DNA of 64,000 bases, from assembly GCF_014644415.1 (NCBI RefSeq), contig NZ_BMKQ01000001.1:62001-126000 (forward strand), written 5' to 3'. Below the pieces are notes generated by a model that worked only from the letters and a program-made list of their open reading frames with translations, was not told where the DNA came from and searched no databases. Numbering within the stretch: position 1 is the first letter of the stretch; every line of letters starts with the position of its first letter. Origin of the DNA: Marmoricola endophyticus (GTDB lineage Bacteria > Actinomycetota > Actinomycetes > Propionibacteriales > Nocardioidaceae). Made by a program: the position numbers and the translations under genes. Below, one piece after another: positions 8,685 to 16,891 of the stretch.

Positions 8685-8921
8685 ATGTCCCGTACGTGTC
8701 AGGTCACCGGCGCTCGTCCCGGTCACGGCAACCGCGTCTCGCACTCGCACCGGCGCACCAAGCGCCGTTTCGACGTCAACATCCAGCGCAAGCGCTACTG
8801 GGTCCCGAGCCTGCGCCGGCACGTCACGCTGCGCCTCAGCGCTCGTGGCATCAAGGTCGTCGAGGCTCGGGGGATCGACGCCGTCGTCCTCGACCTGCGG
8901 CGACGGGGGGTCACACTCTGA
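8685..8921 (+). CDS. rpmB: 50S ribosomal protein bL28, zinc-independent form
   Basis: A 78-residue L28: [59 protein letters not shown]. Only one cysteine is present, so the zinc site of the C-plus form is absent. A GAGGAG ribosome-binding site precedes it. First gene of the plus-strand operon; its stop overlaps the rpmG start (TGATG). Confidence 0.94.
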   Translation: MSRTCQVTGARPGHGNRVSHSHRRTKRRFDVNIQRKRYWVPSLRRHVTLRLSARGIKVVEARGIDAVVLDLRRRGVTL

Positions 8922-9091
8922 TGGCGCGGCGAGGCAACGAGCTGCGACCGATCGTGAAGCTGCGCTCCACCTCCGGCACGGGCTACACCTATGTGACCCG
9001 CAAGAATCGGCGCACCCACCCGGGCCGTCTCGAGCTGCGCAAGTACGACCCCGTCGTCCGCCGGCACACCACCTTCCGCGAGGAGCGCTGA
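8921..9091 (+). CDS. rpmG: 50S ribosomal protein bL33, zinc-independent form
   Basis: A 56-residue L33: [20 protein letters not shown], then [22 protein letters not shown]. It has no cysteine; zinc-binding L33 has two CxxC pairs. Start and stop codons both overlap neighbours by 1 nt (rpmB upstream, rpsN downstream), indicating tight translational coupling. Confidence 0.94.
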   Translation: MARRGNELRPIVKLRSTSGTGYTYVTRKNRRTHPGRLELRKYDPVVRRHTTFREER

Positions 9092-9396
9092 TGGCCAAGC
9101 AGAGCAAGGTCGCCGCCGACCGTCGTCGTCGCCGGCTCGTGGTGGCCTACGCCGAGCGTCGCGCCGCACTGAAGGAGCAGGTCAGGACCAGCTCCGCCGG
9201 GTCGGCCGAGCAGGCGCGGGCGGTCAGCGCGCTGTCCCGCCTGCCCAGGGACTCCTCACCCGTCCGGCTGCGCAACCGCGACCAAGTCGACGGGCGTCCG
9301 CGCGGCTACGTCCGCAAGACCGGTACCTCCCGCATCCGGTTCCGCGCGATGGCTCACCGAGGCGAGCTGCCGGGGATCCGCAAGTCCAGCTGGTAG
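9091..9396 (+). CDS. rpsN: 30S ribosomal protein uS14, zinc-independent form
   Basis: A 101-residue S14 of the longer, Cys-free type: [40 protein letters not shown], then [18 protein letters not shown]. Short zinc-binding S14 has CxxC pairs, absent here. Third gene of the plus-strand rpmB-rpmG-rpsN operon, the same order found in other actinobacterial Zur regulons. Confidence 0.95.
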   Translation: MAKQSKVAADRRRRRLVVAYAERRAALKEQVRTSSAGSAEQARAVSALSRLPRDSSPVRLRNRDQVDGRPRGYVRKTGTSRIRFRAMAHRGELPGIRKSSW

Positions 9397-9505
9397 CGGA
9401 CCCCGACAGGCGTCGGGAGGTCGGCCTCGTGCGCCGCTGGGTGCTCGTGCCGGGTGGTGGCAGGTCGGGCGGGTGCACCGGCCGACTGTGCAGCCGGCCG
9501 GGCGC

Positions 9506-10093
9506 TTAGTAGCGCTCGGGAAGCGGCTCGCGCCACTTGCGCTGCGGCTTGGGCATCCGCAGCTTGCGGATCTGGATCGCGCGCATGAACGCGTAGAACC
9601 GCCAGCCCCGGGGCGAGTGGTCCGTCCCGGCGAAGCGGGCCTTCACCTGCCGACCGAGCTGCCAGTCGAGGGCCACGACGTCCAGGAGCAGCAGGATGAT
9701 GCTGGCGATCCAGATGTAGCCGCTGGCCGCGACTAGCACGGGGACGGTGCTGGCCTGCAGGACGATGATGACGACCAGCACCGGCAGCAGGAACTCCATG
9801 AAGGAGACGCGGGTGTCGACGAAGTCGCGGACGAACCGCTTGACCGGACCCTTGTCGCGCTCCATCAGGTAGCGCTCGTCACCGGTGCGCATCCCCTCGC
9901 GCATCTTGGCGTTCTGCTCCGCCCGCTGTGCGCGCTGCGCCCTGGCGGTGGACTTCTTGTCCATCCCGCCCTTCGCGCGTTCCCGGGCGGCCGCCTCCGC
10001 CTCGCGACGGGTGGGGGTCGGGCGTCCCTTGCCGTGACCCTCGTCCTCGTGGGTCGCGGGCTGAGGGGCGGTCTCCTTGGTGCGTCCGAACAC
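9506..10093 (-). CDS. DUF3043 membrane protein
   Basis: A 195-residue protein with a charged N-terminal half rich in Arg, Glu and Ala, probably helical (TRREAEAAARERAKGGMDKK), two hydrophobic segments (FMEFLLPVLVVIIVLQ and ASGYIWIASIILLLLDVVAL), then a basic tail (IQIRKLRMPKPQRKW). This layout is that of the actinobacterial DUF3043 family, whose function is unknown. It converges on rpsN and diverges from pspA. Confidence 0.85.
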   Translation of the reverse strand: MFGRTKETAPQPATHEDEGHGKGRPTPTRREAEAAARERAKGGMDKKSTARAQRAQRAEQNAKMREGMRTGDERYLMERDKGPVKRFVRDFVDTRVSFMEFLLPVLVVIIVLQASTVPVLVAASGYIWIASIILLLLDVVALDWQLGRQVKARFAGTDHSPRGWRFYAFMRAIQIRKLRMPKPQRKWREPLPERY

Positions 10094-10240
10094 GGGTGCG
10101 GCTCCGGTGATCGTGGTGTGCAGGTCGTCGCGAAGCCTACTCGCCGGGGAACCTTGTACCCGGCGTGCGCGTTCACCTCATAGGTTGGGGGCGAGCACGC
10201 ACGTGCTCCACGACCGGACGCAACAGACAGGGAGCTCTCG

Positions 10241-11029
10241 ATGGGCTTGTGGCAGCGCTTCAGCATGATCTTCAAGGCCAAGGCGAGCCAGGCGCTCGAC
10301 CGTGCGGAGGACCCGCGTCAGACACTGGACTACAGCTACGAGCGACAGCTCGAGATGCTCACGAAGGTACGCCGCGGCGTCGCCGACGTCGCCACCAGCC
10401 GCAAGCGGCTGGAGATGCAGATCACCCAGCTGACGACCCAGCAGACGAAGCTGACCGACCAGGCGCAGAAGGCGATCGACGTCGGGCGCGAGGACCTCGC
10501 TCGGGAGGCGCTGAGCCGGAAGTCGGGCCTGACCGGACAGATCACCGACCTGCAGGCCCAGCACGAGCAGCTCCAGGGCGAGGAGGAGAAGCTCACCCGT
10601 GCCTCGCAGCAGCTGCAGGCCAAGGTCGACTCGTTCCGTACCCGCAAGGAGACGATCAAGGCGACGTACTCCGCTGCCGAGGCCCAGACCAAGATCAACG
10701 AGGCCTTCTCCGGGATCTCCACCGAGATGGGCGATGTCGGGCAGGCCGTGCAGCGGGCGGAGGACAAGACCGCCGCGATGCAGGCCCGGGCCGGCGCGAT
10801 CGACGAGCTGCTCGCCTCCGGCGCCCTGGACGAGCCGGGCGCGCTCGGGCGAGGTGACGACATCAGCCGTGAGCTGGAGCAGATGAGCTCGCAGTCCGAC
10901 GTCGAGTCCGAGCTCGCGGCGCTGAAGTCCAAGAGCCCGACGCAGGGCCAGCTCGGTGCCGGTGCCGGCGAGGACCAGCCGGTGCTGGACGCCGCCGAGC
11001 AGACCGACCCGCAGAAGAACACCGAGTAG
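10241..11029 (+). CDS. pspA: PspA/IM30 family phage-shock protein
   Basis: Peripheral membrane protein of the ESCRT-III-like PspA/Vipp1 family, which coats stressed membranes. The 262-residue protein opens with the amphipathic helix MGLWQRFSMIFKAKASQALD, followed by long coiled coil rich in Gln, Lys and Glu (about residues 25-210) and a low-complexity tail. Followed by htpX (35 bp) and pspAB, which fits an envelope-stress operon. No PspB or PspC gene is nearby. Confidence 0.93.
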   Translation: MGLWQRFSMIFKAKASQALDRAEDPRQTLDYSYERQLEMLTKVRRGVADVATSRKRLEMQITQLTTQQTKLTDQAQKAIDVGREDLAREALSRKSGLTGQITDLQAQHEQLQGEEEKLTRASQQLQAKVDSFRTRKETIKATYSAAEAQTKINEAFSGISTEMGDVGQAVQRAEDKTAAMQARAGAIDELLASGALDEPGALGRGDDISRELEQMSSQSDVESELAALKSKSPTQGQLGAGAGEDQPVLDAAEQTDPQKNTE

Positions 11030-11063
11030 TCGTCATCACCACGAGAGGCAGGACGCAGACCGC

Positions 11064-12026
11064 ATGAGCAGCAACCGATTCGTCAAGGACACCGGGCTCA
11101 CCGTCCGGATGACCACGGTGATGTTCCTGCTCGGGTTGCTGTTCGTCGCCTTCTTCGTGGTGCTGATGTTCATCGCGGCGCAGGCGGGGGCCGGCGGGCT
11201 GGTCCCGGTCATCGGGATCATCGGGGTCGGCATCGCCTGGTGGCAGTGGTACAACTCCGACAAGATGGCGCTGCGGGCCATGCGGGCCCGCGTCGTCACC
11301 GCGGAGCAGGCGCCGGAGCTGCACGGCATGATCGACCGGCTCTGCACGCTCGCGGACATGCCCAAGCCCGTCGTCGCCATCTCGGACACCGATCTGCCCA
11401 ACGCGTTCGCGACGGGGCGCTCGCCCCAGCGAGCGGCGGTCTGCGTGACCACCGGGATCCTCAACACGCTCACCGCCGAGGAGCTCGAGGGCGTGCTCGC
11501 CCACGAGCTCTCGCACGTCGCGCACCGCGACGTGCTGGTGATGACGGTCGCGTCCTCGGCCGGCGTCATCGCCGGCATGATCACGCAGTGGGGCCAGTAC
11601 GGCCTGTTCTTCGGCGGCGGCGGTCGCCGCGACAACGACGACGACGGTCCGGGTGCGCTGCCGCTGCTCCTGATCGCGCTGGTCGTGAGCGTGGTCGTCT
11701 ACGCCATCAGCTTCGTGCTGACCCGGATGCTCTCGCGCTACCGCGAGCTGTGCGCCGACCGCAGCGGCGCCCTGCTGACCCAGCAGCCCGGCGCGCTCGC
11801 CTCGGCGCTGGTGAAGATCTCCGGGGAGACGAACGCCATACCGAAGAAGGACCTGCGCGAGGCGGCCAAGATGAACGCCTTCTTCATCACCCCCGCGGCT
11901 GCCGGGGTGTCCATGCGGACGCTCACCTCGACCCACCCGTCGCTGGAGCAGCGCCTCGAGCAGCTCTCCAAGGTCGCCGCAGAGCTCGGCCGCCCCTTCG
12001 ACGGCGGTTTCGAGCAGCAGCACTGA
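11064..12026 (+). CDS. htpX: HtpX-like M48 membrane metalloprotease
   Basis: A 320-residue zinc protease for misfolded membrane proteins. Two N-terminal membrane segments (MFLLGLLFVAFFVVLMFIA and LVPVIGIIGVGIAWW) are followed by the zinc motif in LAHELSHVAHRD, a further hydrophobic pair, and the third ligand region SRYRELCADRSGALL. ATG 11064 gives the usual HtpX length. It is embedded between pspA and pspAB; the pspAB ATG overlaps its stop. Confidence 0.93.
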   Translation: MSSNRFVKDTGLTVRMTTVMFLLGLLFVAFFVVLMFIAAQAGAGGLVPVIGIIGVGIAWWQWYNSDKMALRAMRARVVTAEQAPELHGMIDRLCTLADMPKPVVAISDTDLPNAFATGRSPQRAAVCVTTGILNTLTAEELEGVLAHELSHVAHRDVLVMTVASSAGVIAGMITQWGQYGLFFGGGGRRDNDDDGPGALPLLLIALVVSVVVYAISFVLTRMLSRYRELCADRSGALLTQQPGALASALVKISGETNAIPKKDLREAAKMNAFFITPAAAGVSMRTLTSTHPSLEQRLEQLSKVAAELGRPFDGGFEQQH

Positions 12027-12598
12027 TGGGGTTCTGGAGCACGATCACCGGTCGCTCCGAGCCGGTACGACCGCAGTTGGACGCCCTCTTCGGCATCCCC
12101 GGAGCGGCGATCCAGCTGCAGGTGGCGATGGACATGGCGCCGACCGGCTTCGGCGCTGTCTGCTACCGCAAGGCCGAGGGCGCCGCGTTCCTCGATGCCG
12201 AGAAGCGGCTCGTCGAGCTGCTGGACTCCGACGAGGGCCCCGACGTCGACCGCGAGGACGACGGGTTCGGCTTCACCTGGCTGATCGTACGGACCGATCC
12301 GCCCGAGCCCGGCAGCCTGGTCACCGACCTGCACGCCGTGAACTCCAGCCTCGAGGCCGAGGGGTTCGCCCGCAGTCTGCTCTGCTCGGTGGTGGCGTTC
12401 CGCACCTCCGCCGGCGGCCCGGTCGGCCTGGTCTACCGCTACGCCACCGGCACGTTCTACCCGTTCGTACCGACGGGCTCCCAGCAGCGCGACTCGCTGC
12501 TGGAGATGAACGTCCGCTCCACCCTGGCCGGCGAGCTCGCCCTCGAGCCCGACCTCGGCAAGTGGATGCCGATCTGGGGTTGCCCGGTCCTGCGCTGA
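12026..12598 (+). CDS. pspAB: PspA-associated protein PspAB
   Basis: A 190-residue soluble protein beginning MGFWSTITGRSEPVRPQLDA, with LFGIPGAAIQLQVAMDMAPTG, FTWLIVRTD and a C-terminal NVRSTLAGELALEPDLGKWM. This matches the PspA-associated PspAB family of actinobacteria, of unknown biochemistry, encoded with pspA and htpX as here. Its ATG overlaps the htpX stop (TGATG). Confidence 0.85.
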   Translation: MGFWSTITGRSEPVRPQLDALFGIPGAAIQLQVAMDMAPTGFGAVCYRKAEGAAFLDAEKRLVELLDSDEGPDVDREDDGFGFTWLIVRTDPPEPGSLVTDLHAVNSSLEAEGFARSLLCSVVAFRTSAGGPVGLVYRYATGTFYPFVPTGSQQRDSLLEMNVRSTLAGELALEPDLGKWMPIWGCPVLR

Positions 12599-12611
12599 CG
12601 CGCGTCACCCA

Positions 12612-12712
12612 CCCGTCGAGTGGTGCCTTCTACAGGCGCGAGTGGTGCGTCGTGCAGGTGGAGGACCTGCACAATGCGCAACTCGGCCCAGCAGAGGGCA
12701 CCACTCAACGGG
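12612..12712. repeat. 101-bp nested palindromic element between convergent genes
   Basis: Outer arms of 20 bp (12612-12631 against 12693-12712) match at 18 positions, including GAGTGGTGCC/GGCACCACTC. Inside lies a second inverted repeat (12640-12659 against 12665-12684, 16 of 20) whose tip GTGCAGGT-GGAGG-ACCTGCAC is a perfect 8-bp stem. It fills the gap between pspAB and the nuclease stop. It could be a bidirectional terminator or a REP/MITE-like repeat. Confidence 0.8.
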
Positions 12713-12724
12713 CAGGTGCCGCGC

Positions 12725-15523
12725 TCAGCGGGGCTTGTTCGCCACGACCGTGGTCGAGGACGGGGCGACGGTGTCGGTGCCGGAGTACGCGACCTGCAGC
12801 GGCAGCTTCCCGGTGCCGGTCACGAAGACGCGCACCCGGAAGTTGCCGTTGCCCAGGACGACCCGGGCCAGCTCGGTATCGCCCTGGCTGATCGTGACGG
12901 TGCCGCTCCGGACCGTGTGCCCGTCGCTGGTGACCGTGCCGCGGACCGTGGTCCGGCCGCGGCGGTTCACCTCCTGCTCGGCGACCTTCGCCGAGACCTC
13001 CGAGGGCGTACGCGAGGACGGCACGGAGAAGCCGACCAGCAGCGGGTCGTGGTCGCTGGAGCGGTACGGGTCGGCCGAGTAGAAGTCGGTCGCGTTGTAG
13101 TTGTGGCGGCTGTACTCGTAGGCCACCGACTCCACCGAGTTGATGTTCCACACGTGCGCCCCCTGGACGGTGCCGAGCGCGGCGTCGTTGGCCAGGACGT
13201 GGTCCAGGGAGCCGACCAGCCCGCCGAAGACGTACGTCGACTCGTCCGGGACGAACCTCTGCCCGACGTCGGTGAACCCGGCCTCGCGCAGCACCTGCAG
13301 CGGGTCCTCCTCGGTGTAGGCGTTGAAGTCGCCGGTGAGGAACACCCGCTGGGTGCCGGTGGAGGCCTGCAGCTCCTTCACGAACCCCACCAGGGCCTGC
13401 GCCTGGCGCACCCGCGAGGCGTTCGAGGCACCCTGACCGTCACCCTGGTCGGCGTCGTCGCCGGAGCCGGAGCCCTTGGACTTGAAGTGGTTGACGACCG
13501 CCAGGAACTGCTGCTCCGACGAGCCCCCTGCCGGTACGAACACCTGTCCCAGCGGCTGCCGGGCGTTGGAGAAGGCGTCCGAGCCGAGCAGGATGTGCGA
13601 CGCGCCGACCGGCGCGACGGCCGCCTTCTGGTAGATGAACGCCGTCCGGATCACGTCCTGCGAGGCCAGCGGCGGCTGCTGGTCGACCGGCGGCGAGGGC
13701 ACGAACGCCCAGCGGTCGGAGCCGGCGGCCGCGTTGAGCGCGTCGACCAGCGTCGAGAGCGCGTCGTCGCGCTGCTCCGGTCCGTCGAACTTGGCCGAGT
13801 TGCCGATCTCCTCCAGGGAGAGGACGTCGGCGTCGAGGGCGTTGATCGCCGAGACGATCTTGGCCTGCTGCCGGGACAGGTCGGACGCGCCCCAGGCGCC
13901 CCGCGGACCGTCCGCGCCGCAGTCGTCGACGGTGACCGGCGTCCCCGTGCGGTCCTTGTAGCTGCTGCAGGAGTGACCGGAGGCGACGTACTTCTCGCCG
14001 GTCTCGGTGAAGTAGTTCAGGACGTTGAAGCTGGCGATCTTGAGGTCGCCACCGACAGCCCGCGGTGCGTCGGTGCGGGTGTCGGGGAAGGTCGCGGGCG
14101 CGACCTCGGCGTCGTTGGCCGCGGTCAGCTGGGAGGTGGGCTGGAACTTCCAGGTGTCGTTGCGGTAGTCGAGGATCACTGGCTTCGTGAACCGGGCCGG
14201 CGCGCCGACGCGGACGTGGCGGTCCTTGGTGATCCACGGCAGGGGGGTGTCCTTGCCGGTGGTGAGGTAGTTCAGCGAGGAGCCGTCGTCCAGCGTCACG
14301 GCTCGAGCGGCGTTGTCGGCGACGACCGCCTGCTGCTCGGGGGTGCCGGGCCTGGCGACGTCGGTCGGCTGCCGCAGCGGCGTGCTGCCGGAGGCGAGGT
14401 CGATCTCGGCGTAGTTGTTCAGCGTGTAGACGTCGGTGACGGTGAACGCGCCCGGTGCGGTGAGCATGCCCTCGCGGGTCTCACGGCCGGCGTCGGTCGA
14501 GGGGTAGGCGCCGGTCACGGGCTCGATCGCAGCCGCGGGGGTGTCCAGCGGCGTGCTGCTCGTGGCGCTGATCTCGGTCAGGCCGTTGAACTCCGAGACC
14601 GTGCCGGTCACCTGGACGTGCGCGCCGATCGAGGGGTACGACGACGCGGTCGCCGAGCCGCCCAGGTAGACGAAGACCGCGTCCGAGGCGTCGTGGCTGC
14701 TGCCGAGGTCGCCGCCGGTGCCGGGTGTCTGCAGGTAGTAGCCCGCGAAGCCTCCCGTCGGGTACGACGCCGTGACCACGCCCTCGGTGCGCACCGGCCG
14801 ACCGGCGAACGGGCTGGCGGCACCGGTGCCCTGGATTTGCGCGATCGTCAGGTCGGTCGGGGCGCCGGGCGGGGGAGTGGTGGTGCCGGAGCCGGTGCTC
14901 TGCGGATCGGGTGCCGTCGCCGAGAGGTCGGCGCTGTTGTCGTCGGTGTCCGTGCCGGCGGTGTCGCGGGAGACTGCGGCGGTGTTGCCGGCCCCGGTGG
15001 CCGGCGCCTTCTCGTAGGTGTTGGAGGCACCGAAGCCGACCAGGTCGATCACGTCGTCGCGCGCGACCGAGCCGGTCGGCAGGTCGGCGATCCTGGACGT
15101 GCCGCGCGCCAGCAGCACGGTGCCGGCGGTCGCGCTCATCGCGACGTCGCCGGTCGCGTCCGGCGTGGGCAGCGCGGTGCTGCCGCCGGTGCCCTTCGCG
15201 AGCGCGACCAGGTAGTGGCCGTGGGCGGGGACGGACCCGCTGAGCGCCACGAGTCCGCTCGGTGCGCCCGATCCGCCCGAGGAGCGGTACTGCAACGAGG
15301 TCCCGTCGACGGTGATCGCGGAGCCCGTCGGGTTGGCCAGCTCGACGAAGTCCTGGGTGTAGGTCGCCCCGGTGTTGCCGCCACCGCCGTACACCTCCGA
15401 GATCACCAGGCCGGATGACCCGGCGGCCTCGGCGGGTGAGGCGAGCGCCGCGGCCGGGATCGCGAGACCGAGCGCGAGGAGGGGGAGCAGGACGGGGCGT
15501 ACCGGGACGCGGGACGTGGGCAC
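12725..15523 (-). CDS. Secreted ExeM/NucH-type endonuclease with lamin-tail domain
   Basis: A 932-residue exported nuclease, likely degrading extracellular DNA. A signal peptide (VLLPLLALGLAIPAAALASPAEA) precedes a lamin-tail-like domain (LVISEVYGGGGNTGATY...DFVELANPT), an OB-like segment (LTIAQIQGTGAASPFAGRPV), and an endonuclease/exonuclease/phosphatase domain (KIASFNVLNYF, VLSLEEIGNS, FLTGDFNAYTEEDP, SSDHDPLLVGF) with the usual Glu, Asp/Asn and His residues. The last ~90 residues look like an Ig-like domain. GTG 15523 is preceded by GAGGAGACC. Confidence 0.9.
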   Translation of the reverse strand: MPTSRVPVRPVLLPLLALGLAIPAAALASPAEAAGSSGLVISEVYGGGGNTGATYTQDFVELANPTGSAITVDGTSLQYRSSGGSGAPSGLVALSGSVPAHGHYLVALAKGTGGSTALPTPDATGDVAMSATAGTVLLARGTSRIADLPTGSVARDDVIDLVGFGASNTYEKAPATGAGNTAAVSRDTAGTDTDDNSADLSATAPDPQSTGSGTTTPPPGAPTDLTIAQIQGTGAASPFAGRPVRTEGVVTASYPTGGFAGYYLQTPGTGGDLGSSHDASDAVFVYLGGSATASSYPSIGAHVQVTGTVSEFNGLTEISATSSTPLDTPAAAIEPVTGAYPSTDAGRETREGMLTAPGAFTVTDVYTLNNYAEIDLASGSTPLRQPTDVARPGTPEQQAVVADNAARAVTLDDGSSLNYLTTGKDTPLPWITKDRHVRVGAPARFTKPVILDYRNDTWKFQPTSQLTAANDAEVAPATFPDTRTDAPRAVGGDLKIASFNVLNYFTETGEKYVASGHSCSSYKDRTGTPVTVDDCGADGPRGAWGASDLSRQQAKIVSAINALDADVLSLEEIGNSAKFDGPEQRDDALSTLVDALNAAAGSDRWAFVPSPPVDQQPPLASQDVIRTAFIYQKAAVAPVGASHILLGSDAFSNARQPLGQVFVPAGGSSEQQFLAVVNHFKSKGSGSGDDADQGDGQGASNASRVRQAQALVGFVKELQASTGTQRVFLTGDFNAYTEEDPLQVLREAGFTDVGQRFVPDESTYVFGGLVGSLDHVLANDAALGTVQGAHVWNINSVESVAYEYSRHNYNATDFYSADPYRSSDHDPLLVGFSVPSSRTPSEVSAKVAEQEVNRRGRTTVRGTVTSDGHTVRSGTVTISQGDTELARVVLGNGNFRVRVFVTGTGKLPLQVAYSGTDTVAPSSTTVVANKPR

Positions 15524-15647
15524 AGAAGGTCTCCTCGAGAGCGGGAGCCGGACGGCTCCTCCAGACGAGGACCACCCAACCCCGTGGCACCGACAGTGCG
15601 GAAGGGACCCGCGGGTGACGATTCGGTTGCGGTTGGGTGTCGCAGCC

Positions 15648-16817
15648 TCAGCCGGGCAGCGAGAGCATCCGCTCCAGCGCGACGGTGGCCCACTCGGCGG
15701 TGGCGGGGTCGACCTCGATGACGTTCTCGACCCGGCCGGCCGCGAGCGACTCCAGCGAGCGGACGAGGTGGGGCAGGTCGATCCGGTTCATCGTGGAGCA
15801 GAAGCAGACGGTCTTGTCGAGGAACATGATCCGCTGCTCGGGGTGGGCGGCGGCGAGGCGGCGTACGAGGTTCAGCTCGGTCCCGATGGCCCAGACGGTG
15901 CCGGGCGGTGCGGCCTCGACCTGGCGGATGATGAACTCCGTGGAGCCGACCAGGTCGGCGCGGGTGACCACCTCGTGGCGGCACTCGGGGTGCACGAGGA
16001 CCTGGACGTAGGGGACCTCGGCACGGATCCGGTCGACGACCTCGCCGGTGAAGCGGCCGTGCACCGAGCAGTGCCCCTGCCACAGCAGCATCCGGGCGTC
16101 GCGCACCTGCTCGGGGCGGAGCCCGCCGTCGGGGCGGTGCGGGTTCCAGACAACACAGTCCTCCAGCGACATCCCCAGCTCGAGCACGGCTGTGTTGCGA
16201 CCGAGGTGCTGGTCGGGGAGGAAGAGCACCTTCGTGTCCGGGCCGTGCTGCGCCAGTGCCCAGTCCAGGGCGGTACGGGCGTTGGACGAGGTGCAGACCG
16301 TGCCGCCGTGGCGTCCGCAGAAGGCCTTGATGTCCGCCGAGGAGTTCATGTACGTCACGGGGACGACCCGGTCGGCCACGCCCGCGTCGACCAGTGCGTC
16401 CCACGCGTCCTCGACCTGGGCGAGGCGGGCCATGTCGGCCATCGAGCAGCCGGCCGCCAGGTCCGGCAGCACGACCTGCTGGGCCGACGAGGTGAGGATG
16501 TCGGCCGACTCGGCCATGAAGTGGACGCCGCAGAAGACGATGAACTCGGCGTCGGGCCGGGCGGCGGCGTCCTTGGCCAGCTTGAAGGAGTCGCCGGTGA
16601 CGTCGGCGAACTCGATGACCTCGTCGCGCTGGTAGTGGTGCCCGAGGACGAACACCCGGTCGCCCAGGGCCTGCTTCGCCGCGCGGGCCCGCTCGACCAG
16701 GGCCGGGTCCGATGCCGGTGGCAGGTCGCCGGGGCAGTCGACGCCGCGCTCGGAGGCGGGGTCCGAGCCGCGACCGAGGGGGAGCAGGGGGAGGTCCACC
16801 CGGGACGTGGCAGTCAC
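15648..16817 (-). CDS. nadA: Quinolinate synthase A
   Basis: [4Fe-4S] enzyme that condenses iminoaspartate with dihydroxyacetone phosphate to quinolinate for NAD synthesis. The 389-residue protein has VFVLGHHYQRDEVIEFAD, FCGVHFMAESADIL, VHPECRHEV and KTVCFCSTMNRID; cysteines in the last three regions are the expected cluster ligands. TATCCT lies 7 nt before the GTG at 16817 (leaderless start). nadB and nadC are not in the window. Confidence 0.95.
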   Translation of the reverse strand: MTATSRVDLPLLPLGRGSDPASERGVDCPGDLPPASDPALVERARAAKQALGDRVFVLGHHYQRDEVIEFADVTGDSFKLAKDAAARPDAEFIVFCGVHFMAESADILTSSAQQVVLPDLAAGCSMADMARLAQVEDAWDALVDAGVADRVVPVTYMNSSADIKAFCGRHGGTVCTSSNARTALDWALAQHGPDTKVLFLPDQHLGRNTAVLELGMSLEDCVVWNPHRPDGGLRPEQVRDARMLLWQGHCSVHGRFTGEVVDRIRAEVPYVQVLVHPECRHEVVTRADLVGSTEFIIRQVEAAPPGTVWAIGTELNLVRRLAAAHPEQRIMFLDKTVCFCSTMNRIDLPHLVRSLESLAAGRVENVIEVDPATAEWATVALERMLSLPG

Positions 16818-16891
16818 GGCGCCCAGGATAGGCGGGTCCGAGGGGCGGGCGTGACGCGAGCGGCGTCCCCGTGGGCTCCTACGATCGGGTG

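Noticed and set aside
9397-9505. Possible terminator between rpsN and the DUF3043 gene
   Set aside because: Only short, interrupted GC arms were found (CCGGC/GCCGG near 9480-9500); too weak to list.
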